A model generated the notes under the pieces. It was not told the origin of the DNA and ran no database searches. It was given only the letters and a program-made list of their open reading frames with translations. Shown in pieces: positions 8,263 to 16,996 of a DNA stretch of 64,000 nucleotides. Both the position numbers and the translations under genes were made by a program. The DNA comes from JAAYAY01 sp964563135 (GTDB lineage Bacteria > Planctomycetota > Planctomycetia > Pirellulales > Thermoguttaceae). The stretch's first letter is position 1, and each line of letters opens with the position of its first letter. Where the stretch lies: the NCBI GenBank assembly GCA_964563135.1, contig CAZLWV010000026.1:1-64000 (forward strand), written 5' to 3'.

Positions 8263-8946
8263 ATGTGCCCGTTTCCCGAGACAACAACGATCGGTTTGCT
8301 GCTCAGCGGCGGCCTGGATAGCTGCATTCTACTGGGGGATCTGGTGCGCCAGGGGCATCGGGTCCTGCCCATGTACGTGGATTCGGGCCTTTTGTGGCAA
8401 GAAGCCGAGCGGAGATGCCTGCAGCGGTTTCTGGGGGCCTTCGACGGCAGCGGCGTCGTGGAAAGACTAGTACGCCTGGAGATCCCGCTGGAGGATGTCT
8501 ATCGGAACCACTGGAGCCTCACCGGGGATGGGGCCCCGCTGACGGAGAACGACCAGGCGGTCTACTTGCCAGGCCGTAACGCGCTATTGCTGGTGAAGGC
8601 GGCGATTTACTGCCAGAATGAGGGAGTGCAGGATATCGCGCTTGGGGTGCTCGGAACGAGCCCATTTGCCGATGCCAAGCCGGGTTTCCTCACACAATTC
8701 ATCGACGCGATGAACAGCGCGCTGGGGGCCAGACTTCGGATCCATCTTCCGCTACTGGGCATGTCGAAGCGGGAGGTTATGCAGATGGGGAGTGACCTGC
8801 CCCTGGCGTGGACCTTTTCGTGTGTCGCACCGGTGCAACAATCCCACTGTGGGCGCTGCAACAAGTGTCTGGAGCGGCAACGGGCGTTCCGCGAGGCCGG
8901 AATGGAGGACCCGACCGAGTATGCCCCGCGGCAGCTTCCGGTTTGA
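8263..8946 (+). CDS. queC: 7-cyano-7-deazaguanine synthase QueC
   Basis: 227 residues from the ATG at 8263 (a TTG at 8248 is an alternative; neither has a strong ribosome site). QueC converts 7-carboxy-7-deazaguanine to preQ0 with ATP and ammonia, for queuosine or related 7-deazaguanines. Evidence: the PP-loop SGGLDS at 15-20, the family string VYLPGRNALLLVKAA, and a C-terminal zinc site with four cysteines (FSCV, then CGRCNKC) spaced C-x8-C-x2-C-x2-C. queD follows after 117 bases, supporting the pathway. queE and queF are not in the window. Confidence 0.9.
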   Translation: MCPFPETTTIGLLLSGGLDSCILLGDLVRQGHRVLPMYVDSGLLWQEAERRCLQRFLGAFDGSGVVERLVRLEIPLEDVYRNHWSLTGDGAPLTENDQAVYLPGRNALLLVKAAIYCQNEGVQDIALGVLGTSPFADAKPGFLTQFIDAMNSALGARLRIHLPLLGMSKREVMQMGSDLPLAWTFSCVAPVQQSHCGRCNKCLERQRAFREAGMEDPTEYAPRQLPV

Positions 8947-9063
8947 GATGTCGCTGCGGTACAAGAGAGACTCTTGCAGAATGAGGGAGCCCCGTCGCCT
9001 CGGGAGGGGTCCCGCCGGTTGTTTTGCTGGTTCTTGGTTTTGGGAAAGGTAACCGGTTCGGTC

Positions 9064-9480
9064 ATGTTCCAGGTCACTCGCGAGATCGACTTCTGTTACG
9101 GGCACCGATTGCTGGACTATGGCGGAAAGTGCAAGAATCTGCACGGTCACAACGGCAGGGTCCTGATCACTCTGGAGGCCGCTGCGCTGGACCGTCTGGG
9201 CATGGTGGTGGACTTTGCCGATATCAAGCAGGTCATTCAGAAGTGGATCGACGATAACCTGGATCACCGTATGATCTTGCGACGCGATGATCCGGTTGTC
9301 GCCACGCTTGAGGAGATGGGCGAGCCGCTGGTGCTGATGGACGAGAACCCAACGGCGGAAAACATTGCCAGACTGATTGCCGATCATGCGGTGGGGAAGG
9401 GACTGCCGGTGGTGGAGGTTCGGCTGTGGGAGACGCCGCACTGTTCGGCCCTGTATCGGGTGCCGCGAGCGGGGGGCTAG
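9064..9480 (+). CDS. queD: 6-carboxy-5,6,7,8-tetrahydropterin synthase QueD
   Basis: 138 residues from the ATG at 9064; an in-frame ATG at 8974 would add 30 residues without homology. QueD makes 6-carboxytetrahydropterin from dihydroneopterin triphosphate, one step upstream of QueE and QueC. Visible family features: the zinc histidines in YGHRL and NLHGHNG, the catalytic cysteine in KCKNLHGH, DFADIK, DHRMIL, ENPTAENIA and a C-terminal VRLWETPHCSALY. The length fits the family. It lies directly downstream of queC on the same strand and is probably co-transcribed. Confidence 0.92.
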   Translation: MFQVTREIDFCYGHRLLDYGGKCKNLHGHNGRVLITLEAAALDRLGMVVDFADIKQVIQKWIDDNLDHRMILRRDDPVVATLEEMGEPLVLMDENPTAENIARLIADHAVGKGLPVVEVRLWETPHCSALYRVPRAGG

Positions 9481-10007
9481 CCGGGCGAGTCGAAGACGTG
9501 GGCTCGGTACGGCTCCGGCGTGTGATGGCGCCCCCTCGTTTGCCGGCTACGCGAAGCCGCTCTTCTGGTGCGGCAAGAAAAAACACAGTCCGGGCACCGA
9601 ACGAATTCGACAAACCATTCTTTCACGTCGGCAGCACGTTTCCATCCTGAACTGGATCGATCACCAAGGTGGAGGTGAACCGGCGTGAAGGCCGGTTTCA
9701 CCTGCCGCAACGGCTTTGCGAGACCCTGGTCGTGGTGATCGAATACTCCGCTTGATGGCTGTTCACGCTGGTTGCCGTTTGGGCATCCGAAGCTATTCCT
9801 TCGCTTGTGAACAGTGAATTCATCGGCTGACCCCGGGGGGGTACTTTCGGTAATCTCTGACGGTTGTTCGGATTCTCCGATCCGGGCCCCCAATTCGTTG
9901 TGGGCTGCGAAATGCCTGATTGACCTTGCCGGTTATGCCGATTTTGACAATAGTGCGCGCCCCCCGTTCGTTGCCATTTTCTTCTGCTTTTTGCAGGGTC
10001 ACGATCC
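9481..10007. other. Gene-free region with structured sequence upstream of the MotA-like operon
   Basis: No open frame here looks like a gene. Two nested structures are listed separately: a three-way-junction-like fold at 9657-9742 and a simple stem at 9759-9814. They lie between queD and the MotA-like gene, so they could be the end of the queCD transcript, a leader of the next operon, or an independent small RNA. Confidence 0.5.
9657..9742 (+). ncRNA. Candidate structured RNA (three-way junction)
   Basis: A perfect 10-bp outer stem (9657-9666 TCGATCACCA with 9733-9742 TGGTGATCGA) encloses an inner hairpin at about 9675-9702 (AGGTGAACCGGC with GCCGGTTTCACCT, one bulge) and a small GCCG-CAA-CGGC hairpin at 9703-9713. 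A separate 8-bp stem (9759-9766 with 9807-9814) follows. Only base pairing by eye supports this; no known family was recognised, and the strand is assumed from the neighbouring genes. Confidence 0.35.
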
Positions 10008-11197
10008 GTGAACGAAAACCAGCGACATTCCCTTTCGATTCTGCGGTCGCCCGTCGTGTGGGGCGGCCTTGCCTATGCCATCTTCCATATTCTGTGGTCG
10101 CAGGGAATCGTCACCAGCCCATTCATCCTCCGATACTGCGCCCAGCATCCGGTCGAGTATGTGGAGACAGGGATGTTCCTGCTTGGCATCGCCGCCCTGG
10201 TGCTGAAATGGATGGATATTCGGGCCCAGAGGAGAGCCATCAACGAGCCTCTGCTGCCCAAACCAGAAGCGGGGGGAGTGCCGGCCACCGAGGCTCTGCC
10301 GTTGTTGCGGGTTCTCGATCGACTACCTGCGAGGCAGCAGAGTCATGTGTACGTTGGCCGTCTCCGCAACGGGCTTCTTCACGTTCACCGAGCAGGGNNN
10401 NNNNNNNAGGGTCGGCGGAGAAACTTGATGACGAACTGAAGTACCTGAGGGAAGAGGATGCCGACCGCTGCAGTGCCTCCTACGGGCTGGTGCGATTGAC
10501 CATCTGGGCAATCCCGATTCTGGGGTTTCTGGGAACGGTGATCGGGATCGCACTGGCCATGGGAAACCTTTCGCCCCAGGCGTTGGAGACATCGCTTCCG
10601 GAAGTCATGGCCAGCCTGACGATCGCCTTCGACACCACGGCAGCCGCGCTGGCCATGTCGATGGTCCTGTTTTTCGGCCAGTTCGCCCTGGAGCGTTCCG
10701 AGCAGAACCTGCTGGACGATGTGGATGCGCTGGCGGCCGACGAACTTCTGGGGCGGTGCGAGCGGATTCCCGACACGCCCGACGGACAGCTGGCGGCGGT
10801 GAGGAAGTCGCTCCAGGCGATTCTGCAATCGCACGAAGAGACGGTTGCCCACCAGTTCGACGCCTGGCAGACCTCGCTCCATACGGTGACGCAGCAGTGG
10901 CGTGAGATCCAGGAGGGCCTCCAGGGAAGCGGGGCCACGGCGGCGGCGCTTCTGCAGGGGATGGCCCGGCAGGCCGAGGCGCTGCAGCGTGCGGTGGAGG
11001 CGACGGGCAGCATCGCCAGCCTGGAAACGCAACTCAATCGCAATTTGGCCTCACTGGCGGGATCGAAGAACTTCGAGGAAACGGTGATGAGCTTGGCCGC
11101 CGCGATCCACCTGCTCAATGCGCGTCTGGGAGACGACCGCAGCGCGATGGCGCCCGTTTCACTGCAACCGCAGATGCGAAAAGGGCATGCGGCGTGA
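10008..11197 (+). CDS. MotA/TolQ/ExbB-like proton channel subunit (interrupted by an assembly gap)
   Basis: The GTG start at 10008 has AGGG upstream. The N-terminal part (10008-10397) has two membrane spans (VVWGGLAYAIFHILW and YVETGMFLLGIAALVL). After ten N the frame changes and the protein continues as GSAEKLDDELKYLREEDADR, then the signature spans LTIWAIPILGFLGTVIGIAL and IAFDTTAAALAMSMVLFF, typical of MotA/TolQ/ExbB. A cytoplasmic helical tail of about 150 residues follows, longer than in ExbB. The flanks of the gap (LRNGLLHVHRAG and GSAEKLDDEL) look nearly contiguous, so the frame break is most likely an assembly artefact. The stop codon overlaps the next gene by four bases (GTGA), showing translational coupling to the first partner protein. 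Role: proton-driven mechanical work across the inner membrane is inferred; the target is unknown. Confidence 0.85.
10398..10407. other. Assembly gap (10 N) inside the MotA-like gene
   Basis: Run of ten N joining two contigs. It breaks the reading frame of the MotA-like gene, whose two parts fit together with little or nothing missing. Confidence 0.95.
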
Positions 11198-13050
11198 GGA
11201 GATCGGCGACGAAGAGATCGCGACCAAGGAGCGGCTCGGAGAATCCGGTGTCTCTCTTTCCGTTTCTCGCCGTGCTCATCTGCACGATGGGATCGCTGAT
11301 TCTGCTGCTGGTGGTGATCGCCAGGCAGGCCCGGCTTCAGGGGCTGCAGACCACCTCGTCGGATCCCGAGAGGGTCCGCCGGGAGATCAAGGACGAACTG
11401 GACGCGGCCCAACTGCTTGCGGTGCAGTTCGACGCATCGCGAGAGGCCACCCAGGGTGATCTCGAAGCGGCCAGGTTCAAACTGGGGCAGATCGAGGACC
11501 ATGCGGGGGAGTTGCGGCGGCAGCTCGAAGGGCTCGAAACGGCCTGGAGACACCTCAACGAGTTGGAGACGGGGAAGAAATCGAGCCGGCAGGCTGCCGA
11601 ATCGGAACTGGCCGAGCTGACCCTCAAGATCGGGCAGCTCCAGCGGGAACTGGAACTGGCCAAGGCGGAGGCAGCCCAACGCAAGGCGGCCTACTCGATC
11701 GTGCCGTACGAGGGTCCGCAGGGGACGAGGCGGCGGCCGGTCTATATCGAATGCTGCGGCGATGGGCTGGTGATCCAGCCTGAGGGGCTGCGATTCGGCC
11801 CGGAGGATTTCGAGGGGCCTCTCGATGCGGGGAACCCGCTGGATGTGGCGCTACGGGCCGTGCGCGAGTATCTGGCGGCCCAGCAGAAGCTGCGGGGGAC
11901 CGACGACTCGGAACCCTATCCCCTACTGCTCGTTCGCCCCTCGGGAATCGTGTATTTCTATGCAGGGCGGGCGGCGATGAAATCGTGGGGCAGCGAGTTC
12001 GGCTACGAGCTGATCGGCGAGGACTGGGAACTCGAGTATCCCCAGCCGGATCCGGTGCTGCAGCGTGCGGTGGCGGAGGCGGTCGAGCCTGCCCGTGCCC
12101 GTCAGCAACGGCTGATCGCCGTCGCCCCCAGCCAGTATGGCGGCAAGGGCGACCGACCTGTTTACACGGTGGCGCCGTACCGAGGGGGAGTAAGAGTCCG
12201 CGACCGAAACGACGACGAAGAGGATTTGTCCTTGAGCCTCCGGCCCAGCGGTGCGGGCAACCGATACGGGAGCCAGTACGACAGTACCGGTCTGGGGACT
12301 CGGGTGGGAGATCGACGCGGTGGTCCGCTGCGCGGGTCGGACGGTGCGGGGGTAGCCGGAACGCCTGGCCTGTCGCCGCAAAGCGAGTTGTCCGGCGCCG
12401 GATCGCCCGGCAAAGGCAACAAGTTCTTCGAAGTGGGACAGATGGAGCGGTCCGTTCAGGTGGGCGGAGCAGCGTCAGGGGGGAGAGCACGTGGTTCCCT
12501 GCAGCCGAGTGGTTCGGCCAGCGGCAGTAGTTCACCGGGCGTTGCGGATTCGGCTGGGGCCGCCGGCCTGTCTTCGGGGAGTCCCACGAGGGCTGCCGGA
12601 GATACTTCGGCCGGTGAGGGGGGTGGGCCGGGCGAACAGAACGGGACGTCATCGCCGGGTCGGAATGCCGAGGCGCCACAGAGCCTGGCCAAGACCCGGG
12701 GCCGCAACTGGGGACTCCCGGATGCCACTCAGACCGCGGTTGCCATCACTCGTCCGGTCAAGGTGGAATGCCATCCCGACCGGCTGGTCATCGTGCCGGA
12801 GGCAGGGCTGGGGCAATCGAGGACCGTGGCCGTGACGGGGAGGACGGACACTGCGGTCGACAGCTTCGTTTCGGAGGTGTGGGATTACATGGAGGGATGG
12901 GGGAAGGCGGGACGGGGAATGTACTGGCGTCCCATGCTGAGCGTCTACGTGGCCCCCGATGCCGAATTGCGGATGGCGGAGCTTGAGGCCCTGCTGCATG
13001 AGAGCGGCCTGCTGATCAAACATGCCGGGAGACTCCCGTCCGGTCCGTAG
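11194..13050 (+). CDS. Single-span coiled-coil protein with two ExbD-like domains (partner A of the MotA-like channel)
   Basis: 618 residues; GTG start overlapping the preceding stop by four bases. One membrane span at about 24-43 (FLAVLICTMGSLILLLVV), placed as in ExbD/TolR/MotB; the usual transmembrane Asp is replaced by Ala26. A long coiled coil covers about 50-165. Residues about 170-290 hold a domain (RPVYIECCGDGLVIQPEG ... LLLVRPSGIVYFYAGR) that recurs at about 518-616 (RPVKVECHPDRLVIVPE ... YVAPDAELRMAELEALL), an internal duplication. Between them lies a Gly/Ser-rich, probably disordered linker (about 345-510). The beta-alpha-beta pattern resembles the periplasmic domain of ExbD; this is comparison by eye. 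No OmpA-type peptidoglycan-binding motif was seen. Confidence 0.75.
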   Translation: MRRSATKRSRPRSGSENPVSLFPFLAVLICTMGSLILLLVVIARQARLQGLQTTSSDPERVRREIKDELDAAQLLAVQFDASREATQGDLEAARFKLGQIEDHAGELRRQLEGLETAWRHLNELETGKKSSRQAAESELAELTLKIGQLQRELELAKAEAAQRKAAYSIVPYEGPQGTRRRPVYIECCGDGLVIQPEGLRFGPEDFEGPLDAGNPLDVALRAVREYLAAQQKLRGTDDSEPYPLLLVRPSGIVYFYAGRAAMKSWGSEFGYELIGEDWELEYPQPDPVLQRAVAEAVEPARARQQRLIAVAPSQYGGKGDRPVYTVAPYRGGVRVRDRNDDEEDLSLSLRPSGAGNRYGSQYDSTGLGTRVGDRRGGPLRGSDGAGVAGTPGLSPQSELSGAGSPGKGNKFFEVGQMERSVQVGGAASGGRARGSLQPSGSASGSSSPGVADSAGAAGLSSGSPTRAAGDTSAGEGGGPGEQNGTSSPGRNAEAPQSLAKTRGRNWGLPDATQTAVAITRPVKVECHPDRLVIVPEAGLGQSRTVAVTGRTDTAVDSFVSEVWDYMEGWGKAGRGMYWRPMLSVYVAPDAELRMAELEALLHESGLLIKHAGRLPSGP

Positions 13051-13106
13051 TGAGCCCAAATTGCTGGTGGGACCTGCCGTCCAGAAAGACTGTCACCGAT
13101 TGAACC

Positions 13107-14117
13107 ATGCGTCACGCCGCCACACCTCCTGTTGCCCACGATTCCTTCCTCGATATTGTTTCGAATATCGTGGGGATCCTGGTCATTCTCGTGATGGTGA
13201 CGGGAGTGCGGGTGAAGAACTACCGACCCGCAGACGCGGTGGCCGAACCGGACCAGGAGACCCGAGCGCTGAACGACGAGCTTGCCGTCCAGCGGCAGGC
13301 GGCGGAGACCCGGCGGATCGAACTGGTGGGACTCAATCGCCAGATCGACGAGATCGAAGCGCTCGCCAAGACACGGGATCGGGAGAGGGCTCTGCTGGCC
13401 GCCGCTGCCGAGGCGATACGGCGCAAGGTGCAAGGACGGCGTGAACAGCTCGACGCGCAATCCAAGTCGGAGTTCGACGTCGACCGCCAGGTGGCCGAGG
13501 CGCGGGCCACCCGGGCTCAACTGGAGAGCGCCAAGAGGCAGATCGGATCTTCTCGCCCGGAGTCGATCAAGATCAAGGCTTTGCCGACTCCGCTGGCCAG
13601 GACGGTCCGCGGCAAGGAGGCGCACTTTCAACTCCAGGGCCGGCGGATCACCTGGATTCCGCTGGACAAGCTGCTGGAGGAATTCAAGCTCGACGCCCGC
13701 AACAAGGCTTCCCAGCTTCTCTCGATGCCGGAGATCACGGAGACCGTGGGACCGTTTGGCGGATTCCGCCTCCGCTACACGCTGGAACGCCGCCATGTCT
13801 CGCCCGAGTTGGCGATGGCGACGGGAACCGGGGGGCAATACGCCCAGCTTCGCAAGTGGACACTGATTCCGACCTCCAGCACCCTGGGCGAACCGGTCGA
13901 CGAAGCGCTTGGGGAGAGCTCCCGTTTCCGCCAGCAGATCGCATCGCTGCCGCGCGACACGACGGTGACCATCTGGACCTACGGCGACAGTTTCGAGGAC
14001 TTCCGGCGGATCAAGGAGGAGCTTTTCAACCTGGGCTTCGAGACGGCAGGCCGGCCCTTGCCCGAAGGGGCTCCCATCGGCGGCTCGCCGGACGGCACCC
14101 TTTCGGCGGCCGAGTGA
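13107..14117 (+). CDS. ExbD/TolR-like single-span coiled-coil protein (partner B of the MotA-like channel)
   Basis: 336 residues, 56 bases after partner A. The N-terminus DSFLDIVSNIVGILVILVMV has the layout of ExbD/TolR: a short cytoplasmic tail and one span opened by an acidic residue (Asp16), the likely proton carrier. A coiled coil spans about 50-140. The C-terminal part (HFQLQGRRITWIPLDKLL and VTIWTYGDSFEDFRRIKEEL) follows the same strand-helix pattern as the domains in partner A. The gene closes the operon and converges with a minus-strand gene ten bases away. It is inferred to be the energy-coupling subunit, whereas partner A lacks the acidic residue. The cellular target is unknown. Confidence 0.75.
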   Translation: MRHAATPPVAHDSFLDIVSNIVGILVILVMVTGVRVKNYRPADAVAEPDQETRALNDELAVQRQAAETRRIELVGLNRQIDEIEALAKTRDRERALLAAAAEAIRRKVQGRREQLDAQSKSEFDVDRQVAEARATRAQLESAKRQIGSSRPESIKIKALPTPLARTVRGKEAHFQLQGRRITWIPLDKLLEEFKLDARNKASQLLSMPEITETVGPFGGFRLRYTLERRHVSPELAMATGTGGQYAQLRKWTLIPTSSTLGEPVDEALGESSRFRQQIASLPRDTTVTIWTYGDSFEDFRRIKEELFNLGFETAGRPLPEGAPIGGSPDGTLSAAE

Positions 14118-14127
14118 CGGGGACCGT

Positions 14128-15294
14128 TCAGCTTTGGGCCCGCTGCTGCTGCAGGTGGAGGATGCGCAGCCCGTCCATGACCAGTTTGAAGTGCTTGCGA
14201 GCCCGCTCAACGCACTGGGTCTGGGCCATGTCGTGGCGCTGCTTGTCCTGCCACTGGCGGGGACTCATCGGGAGCCGCCCTCGCCTGTAGGCCTGCTCCT
14301 CCTCGCGGAGTCGCGCCAATCGCTGGCCGGCCTTGGACACGAATTCCTGGTAGACGCGTTCGACGGCGCTGAATGCGTGCTGGTATTTCTCCTGGCGGAA
14401 ATGCTGGTCGCGGGCATTGCTGATGGGGACGCTCGAAATAATGCCGCACTGATCAGCGGCGAGCACCAGTTGGTTGAAATCCGTCAGATCGAGCGAAGTG
14501 AACCGCAGCGCCAAGTCGCCGTCGGCCGACGAGACGCCCCCTTTCTCCACGCCGGCATCCCGCTGGCGCGGCTGCAACTGAACCAGTTCCCCGTTCTTGC
14601 CCAGAATAATGAAATCCTGCAGTGCCAGGGGCTTCAGCAACTTGCCCGAGAGAGCGTCACTGACGGGGATCAAGGTGGCGGTGGGAAAGCGGTCGCCCGT
14701 GACGAGCACCGTCAGCGACTTGTCGCGGCGGAGGGCGTAGACGGTTGCCGGTTTGACATCGCCGGTGGTGCTGACGGGAACCGCAGAGAAGTAGCGGTCG
14801 AGTTCGGCTTCGCGGGAGTCCGCGTTGGGGGCCGCCGCAAAGGCCTGGGCGAAGCCGTGCGGCAGCGGGCTGCAGCCGCCCCCGTCGGCGGAGAGTCTGC
14901 GTTGGGCCTGCCTGTCGGCCTTCAGGTGAAGGGCCTTGATGGTCTCGTCGAACCGGCTGATGAGGTGGCGGACCTGGGCCTGCTTGTCGGCGAGGGCACG
15001 GGATTCCCTCCGCGGGAGGCCCTTGGAGTCGCGCCGGAGAAGCCGCATCTGGCTGTTGGCGTAGGCGTCCTTGATCTCTTCCAGGTGTGCGGCAACGACC
15101 TCGAACTCGTTTCTCAGAAAGGTCGCCTGCGCGTTGGTGAAGTCGTTCTCGTAACGGGCTTCGCCGACGCTGGTCTTGAGCTCGTGGAGATCACCCAGTA
15201 CGACCTCACCTTGCTCCATTCGGGCTTGCGCCAGCGAGAGGGGGCCTTTCTGGTCCCCTCGCTGTGGAGATTTTCCCCATCGGAACAGAGCCAT
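14128..15294 (-). CDS. Hypothetical coiled-coil cytoplasmic protein
   Basis: 388 residues from the ATG at 15294, preceded by a strong GGAGGGGG; the in-frame extension upstream runs into an assembly gap and lacks a ribosome site. No signal peptide or membrane span. The N-terminal 130 residues are helical and charged (MALFRWGKSPQRG, then EVVLGDLHELKTSVGEARYE), the middle (SLTVLVTGDRFPTATLIPV, DFIILGKNGELVQLQ) is beta-rich, and the C-terminus is again helical. Family not recognised. It ends ten bases from partner B of the MotA-like operon in convergent orientation; whether the two are functionally linked is open. Confidence 0.6.
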   Translation of the reverse strand: MALFRWGKSPQRGDQKGPLSLAQARMEQGEVVLGDLHELKTSVGEARYENDFTNAQATFLRNEFEVVAAHLEEIKDAYANSQMRLLRRDSKGLPRRESRALADKQAQVRHLISRFDETIKALHLKADRQAQRRLSADGGGCSPLPHGFAQAFAAAPNADSREAELDRYFSAVPVSTTGDVKPATVYALRRDKSLTVLVTGDRFPTATLIPVSDALSGKLLKPLALQDFIILGKNGELVQLQPRQRDAGVEKGGVSSADGDLALRFTSLDLTDFNQLVLAADQCGIISSVPISNARDQHFRQEKYQHAFSAVERVYQEFVSKAGQRLARLREEEQAYRRGRLPMSPRQWQDKQRHDMAQTQCVERARKHFKLVMDGLRILHLQQQRAQS

Positions 15295-15634
15295 GGCACC
15301 CCCTCCAGAGTCTGCCGTCATGCTCGGCCAATGGATCGGAGGGCTTCTTCTCTGTCCCCGATCGAGGCCGCCGGCTTCAGTATCCCTCCTCTGTGCAGAA
15401 CTGACAAGGGAAATGGAAGGAGGCATGNNNNNNNNNNCCGCGTCTGACGGAAACGGGAGGGAGGCTTGCGGCCTCATCCTGCCTGCATTCCGACCGAAAC
15501 CAGTGGTCGAGGCTGCTCTGCCGGCGGAATGGTGCGGTTGCCCGCCCGCGGGGATCGTTCCTTTCCACGATCGTTACCGGGCAGGACCGAGGATGGCCAG
15601 CCGGGAACAGCGGGGGATGTTTTGCGAGATTGTG
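15295..15634. other. Intergenic region containing an assembly gap
   Basis: Holds a run of ten N at 15428-15437. The sequence on both sides shows no gene, repeat or clear terminator. Because of the gap its true length is unknown. Confidence 0.7.
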
Positions 15635-16996
15635 TCAGGGAGTGACGGGCGTGATCTGGATCGTATGGGTGACGGGTACCAGGGCATCAGCAATCGCCCG
15701 TGCCAGGGGCTCGCGGGAGGCCTCTGTTTCTGTTACCGCCTTCTCGAAGTCGCTTTGGCCCTGCGGGCCGTGGAAGATCGATTTCACCTGGGTTGTTTCG
15801 TAGGCCTGTTTGGCCGCCACGGCGGCATCGACCTTGTCGAAGGCCTCGCAGAACGGGTTCTCGGGGAAATCGGCCGCAAGGAGCACACCGTCGGCCAGAT
15901 CGGCCGCGGAGTACACGCGAGAGGCCTCGCCCCACTGGACGCGGTACCGGCCTGAGAGATTGCCGGTTGCCTTGAGGACGAAGCGGTTGAGGTCTTCCTG
16001 GAAAGGAACGAGCGTCGTGCCGGAAAGCGTCGACTGGTCGTCGTCGAGGTCGCCGCGGGCGCAGAAGGGATAGCAGGAACTGGTCAACTGGAGTCTGCCG
16101 TCGGCAAAAGAGTCGACCGTGTGCCCCTCCGAGGCAGTGGCCGTGCGCGATTCAAGATCGACGCTGACCGTGCCGATCTGGCCGTCGAGTCCCATCGCCC
16201 GCAGGAATGCCCAGGCCATGATCACCTGCCCGGCCCAGCCAGGATGGATTCCATCTTTGCCGGCGACCTCGTAGGGATCCTCGGGAGTGGCGTGGTGTTG
16301 GGCGGGGGCGAGGACCTGGGCCTGGAGCATGGGCCAGAAGACATCAGCGAACGGGACGCCCTCTTTCTCGGCAACCGACATGGCGATGTCGCGCAAGGCG
16401 CAGAGATGGACGTTGTGTTCGTCGAGAGTCCCGGCTCGGCTCTTGACCCACTCGGCGATCTTCCCGGCGCAGCCGGGCGAACCTACGATCACGCGAACCC
16501 CGTGCTCCTTGAAGCGGCGGACGATGGCCGTGTAATGGTCCTCGTACCAACGGCCGTTGGTGATATCGAATGGGCGGTAGCGGGAGTCGTTCATCCCGTA
16601 GGCCAAGGTGGCGATCGTGGGCTTGAATCTGAGGCAATCCCGGTCCATGCGGTTGAGGAAGCCGTCGGTCTTTTCGCCGCTCCAGCCGTACTGCCGGACT
16701 GTGACCTGGAGCTGGGGTACGCAAACCGTCAGGTAGGTCTCGATTATCCGCGAGTACATCTTCTGCTCGGTAATCGAATCGCCGCAGATCGCCAGCCGGT
16801 CGCCTTTCTGAAGAAGCAAGGGGCCGGGCGCATAGGCCTTGCGCGGATTGAAGATTTTGAACCCTTCGTGATCCGGTTTGACTTCGTACTCATAGGGGCC
16901 GATTGCCACCTTGGCGGCAGCCGGCGGGGCCTGAGCGAAAAGGGGATGAGCGAGGAAGAGGCTGAGAAGGGCGGAAGCGAGGATGCGGTGGGGCAT
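15635..16996 (-). CDS. Secreted SGNH/GDSL-family hydrolase
   Basis: 453 residues from the ATG at 16996; the in-frame extension of 41 residues is not protein-like. A signal peptide ends near AQA at about residue 23. The SGNH catalytic blocks are present: GDSIT with Ser74 (block I), YGMNDSRY with Asn136 (block III), and DGIHPGWAGQ with Asp248 and His251 (block V). Such enzymes are esterases, for example acetyl esterases acting on polysaccharide decorations; the substrate is not determined here. A further beta-rich region of about 190 residues follows the catalytic domain. It is a single gene with mcsB on the same strand upstream. Confidence 0.87.
   Translation of the reverse strand: MPHRILASALLSLFLAHPLFAQAPPAAAKVAIGPYEYEVKPDHEGFKIFNPRKAYAPGPLLLQKGDRLAICGDSITEQKMYSRIIETYLTVCVPQLQVTVRQYGWSGEKTDGFLNRMDRDCLRFKPTIATLAYGMNDSRYRPFDITNGRWYEDHYTAIVRRFKEHGVRVIVGSPGCAGKIAEWVKSRAGTLDEHNVHLCALRDIAMSVAEKEGVPFADVFWPMLQAQVLAPAQHHATPEDPYEVAGKDGIHPGWAGQVIMAWAFLRAMGLDGQIGTVSVDLESRTATASEGHTVDSFADGRLQLTSSCYPFCARGDLDDDQSTLSGTTLVPFQEDLNRFVLKATGNLSGRYRVQWGEASRVYSAADLADGVLLAADFPENPFCEAFDKVDAAVAAKQAYETTQVKSIFHGPQGQSDFEKAVTETEASREPLARAIADALVPVTHTIQITPVTP

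Noticed and set aside
5317..14117. Zorya-type defence system (MotA-like gene and an OmpA-like gene in one region)
   Set aside because: The OmpA-like gene lies 4 kb away on the other strand with its own neighbours, and no ZorC, helicase or nuclease gene is present. The MotA-like operon has its own partners instead.
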